Shown here: positions 61,975 to 64,000 of the stretch, piece by piece
How the letters are laid out: every line of letters begins with the position of its first letter
How positions within the stretch are numbered: the stretch's first letter is position 1
The notes under the pieces: generated by a model
Told to the model about the DNA's origin: nothing
The model's input: the letters and a program-made list of their open reading frames with translations, nothing else
The model's database searches: none
Position numbers and translations under genes: made by a program
DNA from: Melioribacteraceae bacterium
GTDB lineage: Bacteria; Bacteroidota; Ignavibacteria; Ignavibacteriales; Melioribacteraceae
Length of the DNA: 64,000 nt
Assembly: GCA_035362835.1 (NCBI GenBank)
Contig: DAOSDY010000002.1
Coordinates: 379,692-443,691 of the forward strand
Direction of reading: 5' to 3'

Positions 61975-63207
61975 ATGAAAAAGCTAATGTCATTAATAGT
62001 CATAATTCTTCTGGTTGCTTTCACAGAGAATGAAGCAAAACCAAGATATAACTCTATATCAATCGGTATGTTCTACTCCTCATTAAGCCCTTACGGTGAA
62101 TGGATCGAATTTGACGCAGGAATTATCGGTTGGCGCCCGAATTCGGTACATTCTTACTGGCGCCCGTATTCAATCGGAAGGTGGAGCTGGACAAAATACG
62201 GCTGGTATTGGGATTCATACGAGCCATTCGGATGGGCAACATATCATTACGGCAGATGGTTCTATGACGAATATTACGGCTGGATCTGGATTCCTGATAA
62301 TGTATGGGGTCCTTCATGGGTAGAGTGGAGATATGACGACGATTATATCGGCTGGGCTCCGCTTCCACCATATGCACAGTTCAGAATGGGAATAGGTATT
62401 CATTTCTCAATCCGATGGAATTCGCACCATTCTTACTGGAATTTTGTGACATTCAGCCGTTTCAATAGCCACAGGTTACATTACTATATCCTGGATCAAA
62501 GCAGAAATTATAAGATCTTCTCAAGAACCAAATACAGAAATAATTATTATTCCGATCGGGACAGGGTAATCAATGGAGGTATCGACAGGGATTTTGTTGA
62601 AAGAAGGGGAGGTTACAGGATTGGTGAAAGAGATGTTTATAATCTGAATGATTTTGAAAAGTACGACCGTTCAAGAAAATCCGGCGGTGAAAGAATCTAT
62701 TCTTACAGACCTGATGAACGTGAAGTTGAAAAGAACAGAGATATTTCCAAAATAGAGATTAAAAGGAGCGAAAGGAGACTCTCTATAGAAAATGAAAACT
62801 CCGCAGGAAGCGATAGAGACTCAAAGGATACTAAAATAATAAACGAACGAACCGGTGAAAGAAAAGATGTTTACGGGGATAATAGAATTCAAAACGGGAG
62901 AACCAGTGATAGAGAGATCGTTAAAGATTCTCCGGTTAGAAAAACTGTTCCCGAAGTAAGTAAGGAGGATGTAAGGAGAAGTGAAGAGAGAAAAGAGATA
63001 AACAGGGAAAACATTTTCAGGAATGAGAGTTCCCGTAGTAAAGAGGTTGCACCTCAAAGAGAAGTTAAAAGAGAAGTGGAATCGAGAAGCAGCAGGAATG
63101 AAAGCGTTAATAGGACTATTGAAAATCCTGCGAAGAGAACAGAAAGCAGGGAAAGAAAATCGGAAGAAAGAAGGCCGGATAGAAGCAATACAGAACGAAG
63201 AAGATAG
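61975..63207 (+). CDS. DUF6600-type YXWV-rich secreted protein
   Basis: 410 residues from the ATG at 61975, with GAGGTGGG upstream; an earlier ATG at 61957 has no such site. A signal peptide (about 1-22) precedes an aromatic domain (about 25-160) with SPYGEWIEF, YGWYWDSYEPFGWATYHYG and YGWIWIPDNVWGPSWVEW, the DUF6600 pattern. From about 185 the sequence is highly charged, rich in R, E, S and D, and probably disordered. Function unknown; exported or outer-membrane associated by family. A terminator follows. Confidence 0.85.
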   Translation: MKKLMSLIVIILLVAFTENEAKPRYNSISIGMFYSSLSPYGEWIEFDAGIIGWRPNSVHSYWRPYSIGRWSWTKYGWYWDSYEPFGWATYHYGRWFYDEYYGWIWIPDNVWGPSWVEWRYDDDYIGWAPLPPYAQFRMGIGIHFSIRWNSHHSYWNFVTFSRFNSHRLHYYILDQSRNYKIFSRTKYRNNYYSDRDRVINGGIDRDFVERRGGYRIGERDVYNLNDFEKYDRSRKSGGERIYSYRPDEREVEKNRDISKIEIKRSERRLSIENENSAGSDRDSKDTKIINERTGERKDVYGDNRIQNGRTSDREIVKDSPVRKTVPEVSKEDVRRSEERKEINRENIFRNESSRSKEVAPQREVKREVESRSSRNESVNRTIENPAKRTESRERKSEERRPDRSNTERRR

Positions 63208-63230
63208 CTAATAGACTGAATCAAAAATCA

Positions 63231-63262
63231 AAAGCCCGATCAAATTGATCGGGCTTTTTTTT
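63231..63262. terminator. Bidirectional Rho-independent terminator
   Basis: GCCCGATC (63234-63241) pairs with GATCGGGC (63247-63254), extended by AAA/TTT, with a 5-base loop and eight T on the plus strand. On the minus strand TTTTGATTTTTGA follows the stem, so it may also stop transcription of the M28 gene, whose stop codon lies at 63261-63263. Confidence 0.85.
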
Positions 63263-64000
63263 AGAGCCCTTCTTCGCTTATAAACAAAGTTAAAATTGCC
63301 ATTGCAGCCGTTCCAAGCTGCATTTCTCTCGGATGAACTGTTTCGAATGTATCATTGGCAGAATGATGAAGATCCATATAGCGCTGGTCGTCCGGCACAT
63401 AACCGAAAAGAGCCCGGGCATTTCTGATCTGAGAAATATCCGCACCGCTTCCTCCCGGTTTAATCCAGTCAATATGCGCTTTATTTAGAACCGGCAGCCA
63501 GTTTTGTAGTTTTTTTACTGTGGCAGAATCTGTCGTTACATAAAATCCTCTGGGTGTAAAAACACCCCTGTCGGATTCAATGGCTGCAATATGTTTAACC
63601 TTAGCTGTATCTGAGTATTTGCCGTATTCAATTGCTCCTCTCAAACCGTTCTCTTCGTTGATAAATAATACTGTCCGGATAGTCCTCTTAGGTTTGATCC
63701 CAAGCCTCAAAAAAAGATCCGGAATTTCCATTGTCTGAAGACACGGGGCACCGTCGTCATGTGCGCCACAACCTTTATCCCAGCTGTCGAAATGTCCACC
63801 AACTACTATAATTTCATTAGGGTATTCAATTCCTCGTATTTCACCGATCAGATTGTACGAATCAGCATCGGGGAAATTCTCGCAATTCATTTTAATTGTG
63901 ATTTTTAGGTTGGGTTCTTCTTTAATTGCCTTGCTTAAAAAATCGGCATCAATTACTCCAAGAGCTGAATGCGGAATTCTTTCAATTGCAGAGTCGTAAG
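63261..64000 (-). CDS. M28 family metallopeptidase (partial)
   Basis: The frame is open to the window edge, so the N terminus is missing; 246 residues are visible. All M28 zinc and catalytic residues can be seen: GGHFDSWD (His), GAHDDGAP (Asp bridging), NEENGLRG (Glu pair), ESDRG (Asp) and LHHSANDTFE (His). It is a dizinc aminopeptidase or carboxypeptidase, usually secreted. No C-terminal extension follows the catalytic core. Confidence 0.93.
   Translation of the reverse strand, partial: YDSAIERIPHSALGVIDADFLSKAIKEEPNLKITIKMNCENFPDADSYNLIGEIRGIEYPNEIIVVGGHFDSWDKGCGAHDDGAPCLQTMEIPDLFLRLGIKPKRTIRTVLFINEENGLRGAIEYGKYSDTAKVKHIAAIESDRGVFTPRGFYVTTDSATVKKLQNWLPVLNKAHIDWIKPGGSGADISQIRNARALFGYVPDDQRYMDLHHSANDTFETVHPREMQLGTAAMAILTLFISEEGL

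Noticed and set aside
1..64000. CRISPR arrays, insertion sequences, prophage or integron features
   Set aside because: No regularly spaced repeats, transposase or integrase genes, or terminal repeats were seen.

Overview
The window reads as chromosomal DNA of a Bacteroidota/Chlorobiota-group bacterium, most like the Ignavibacteria. There is no rRNA here to prove that. The inference rests on gene content (a nuoJKLMN block, a NagB-PIG-L fusion, a DinB plus short DnaE2-type polymerase pair, TonB-like proteins, multiheme cytochromes), on moderately AT-rich DNA, and on several promoters that match the Bacteroidota pattern TTTG-N19-21-TAnnTTTG (upstream of asnS, nusB and a tRNA-Val). I see no prophage, CRISPR array, insertion sequence or plasmid function.

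Layout. 1-2.5 kb: end of a DUF4440/SnoaL-like gene, then EamA and MATE transporters on the minus strand. 2.5-6.6 kb: a GT-C membrane glycosyltransferase, a small tatA missed by length filters, and a secreted GH2 glycosidase. 6.7-16.9 kb: htpG, then a sugar cluster (GHMP kinase, nucleotidyltransferase, NagB-PIG-L fusion, epimerase), an M1 peptidase and a membrane protein. 16.9-22 kb: def-fmt and three PLP enzymes of transsulfuration/sulfhydrylation. 22-28 kb: pgeF and a very tight run of DMT transporter, folB, folK, deoxynucleoside kinase, small membrane protein, GT9 and Ppx/GppA. 28-37 kb: asnS fused transcriptionally to nuoJKLM, an NhaD/CitMHS-type antiporter, a 121-residue unknown protein and nuoN. 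37-45.7 kb: nnr, VanZ, a TonB-like protein, a lone ABC ATPase, YdcF, a leucine dehydrogenase-family enzyme, nusB, an MFS transporter and a membrane M50-type protease. 45.8-46.1 kb: tRNA-Gly(CCC) and tRNA-Val(TAC).

46.2-52.6 kb is the most unusual part. A DnaE2-type DNA polymerase is split into two intact ORFs that face away from each other. The PHP and palm half lies on the minus strand behind dinB, and the fingers/HhH/OB half lies on the plus strand. They share an 82-base control region with two strong dyads. A DUF72 gene and a SRAP (HMCES/YedK) gene follow, with another 20-bp dyad between them, so the area looks like a DNA-damage-tolerance island. No intein sequence is visible at the split. 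The arrangement is what a 2.9-kb inversion of a dinB-dnaE2 operon would give, but both halves stay open and each has its own plausible promoter.

52.7-64 kb: a 1523-residue soluble PAS/GAF histidine kinase, an operon of a multiheme cytochrome (four CXXCH plus one CX3CH) and a heme-tagged outer-membrane barrel candidate, a MORN protein with two TonB C-terminal domains, a thioredoxin-like protein lacking the second cysteine, a DUF6600-type YXWV protein, and the 3' part of an M28 peptidase that runs off the window.
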